A stretch of DNA of 5,537 bases from Clostridia bacterium (GTDB lineage Bacteria; Bacillota; Clostridia; Christensenellales; CAG-917). The position numbers were made by a program, and so were the translations under genes. How positions within the stretch are numbered: position 1 is the stretch's first letter; each line of letters opens with the position of its first letter. The notes beneath the pieces are model-generated. The model was not told the origin of the DNA. It searched no databases and saw only the letters and a list, made by a program, of their open reading frames with translations. The DNA is taken from the NCBI GenBank assembly GCA_900754695.1, contig CAAEDU010000061.1, positions 1 through 5,537 on the forward strand. Reading direction: 5' to 3'. Shown piece after piece: positions 5,402 to 5,537 of the stretch.

Positions 5402-5445
5402 CACTCGTTCGGAGTGTATTTGAGTACGATGTTACTCATTCGGAG
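5402..5445 (-). repeat. Further repeat motifs of the right block
   Basis: The reverse complement contains CTCCGAACGAGTG (5414-5402), identical to 123-135 on the left, and CTCCGAATGAG (5445-5435). Both belong to the 11-base motif that recurs through the two edge blocks. They lie in the same order relative to copy C as their left counterparts do to copy B. Confidence 0.65.
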
Positions 5446-5458
5446 GCGGTCTCACGCG

Positions 5459-5483
5459 CCGCTCACCCAAGCGTTCACAGGCG
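5459..5483. repeat. Outer inverted repeat, right copy
   Basis: Reverse-complement match to 1-25 with one substitution and two one-base gaps. It ends the collinear inverted block on this side. Confidence 0.7.
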
Positions 5484-5495
5484 GTGCAACCGCCT
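5479..5495. repeat. Short hairpin AGGCGGT / ACCGCCT
   Basis: Perfect 7-bp arms around GCA, overlapping the end of the outer inverted repeat. No T-run follows. The remaining bases to 5537 are GC-rich and show no supported gene. Confidence 0.45.
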
Positions 5496-5537
5496 CTTGA
5501 ACGCCGCGGCGCGCTAAGTGAGTGCCGAGCGCCGACG

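Noticed and set aside
5187..5423. 78-codon ORF in the right intergenic region
   Set aside because: It has no ribosome binding site, and most of its length is repeat copy C and related motifs that also occur in non-coding sequence on the left.

Overview
The window reads as chromosomal DNA from a GC-rich member of the Bacillota, probably a clostridial lineage. The clues are strong AGGAGG-type ribosome binding sites, consensus sigma-A promoters, a clostridial-type F420-ligase homologue, a PflX-type radical SAM protein and a uraA-upp salvage operon. This assignment is inferred from gene content only. No rRNA, tRNA, transposase or CRISPR array was seen.

Layout. Positions 1-365 carry no gene. They hold a degenerate ~70-nt repeat in two direct copies and then a long imperfect inverted repeat that ends at the stop codon of the first gene. 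Positions 366-1550 (minus strand) encode a 394-residue homologue of coenzyme F420-0:L-glutamate ligase (CofE family). It is transcribed from a near-perfect promoter at 1607-1635. Diverging from it, 1691-2533 (plus) encodes a radical SAM protein of the PflX/COG1313 type. Its predicted transcription start falls on its ATG, so the mRNA may be leaderless. Positions 2582-2811 are a regulatory leader: a strong promoter, a GC-rich hairpin, a 26-codon leader ORF with a good ribosome binding site, a pyrimidine-rich tract and an intrinsic terminator that begins at the leader stop codon. Behind this attenuator lie an NCS2 uracil permease (2812-4416) and uracil phosphoribosyltransferase (4418-5056), one base apart, closed by a strong terminator at 5087-5113. 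Positions 5114-5537 carry no gene. They hold two extra hairpins and an inverted counterpart of the repeat block at the left edge.

How it works together. The permease imports uracil and Upp converts it with PRPP to UMP, so the two genes form a compact salvage operon. The leader resembles the E. coli pyrBI/pyrE attenuators, in which slow transcription through a U-rich tract at low UTP keeps a translating ribosome close to RNA polymerase and blocks terminator folding. This is the most interesting signal in the window and is an inference from sequence architecture. The CofE-like and radical SAM genes share a divergent promoter region but no demonstrated pathway. The other F420 genes are not in the window. 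The collinear inverted repeat blocks at the two edges (about 1-227 and 5291-5483) frame all four genes, and their nature is unknown.
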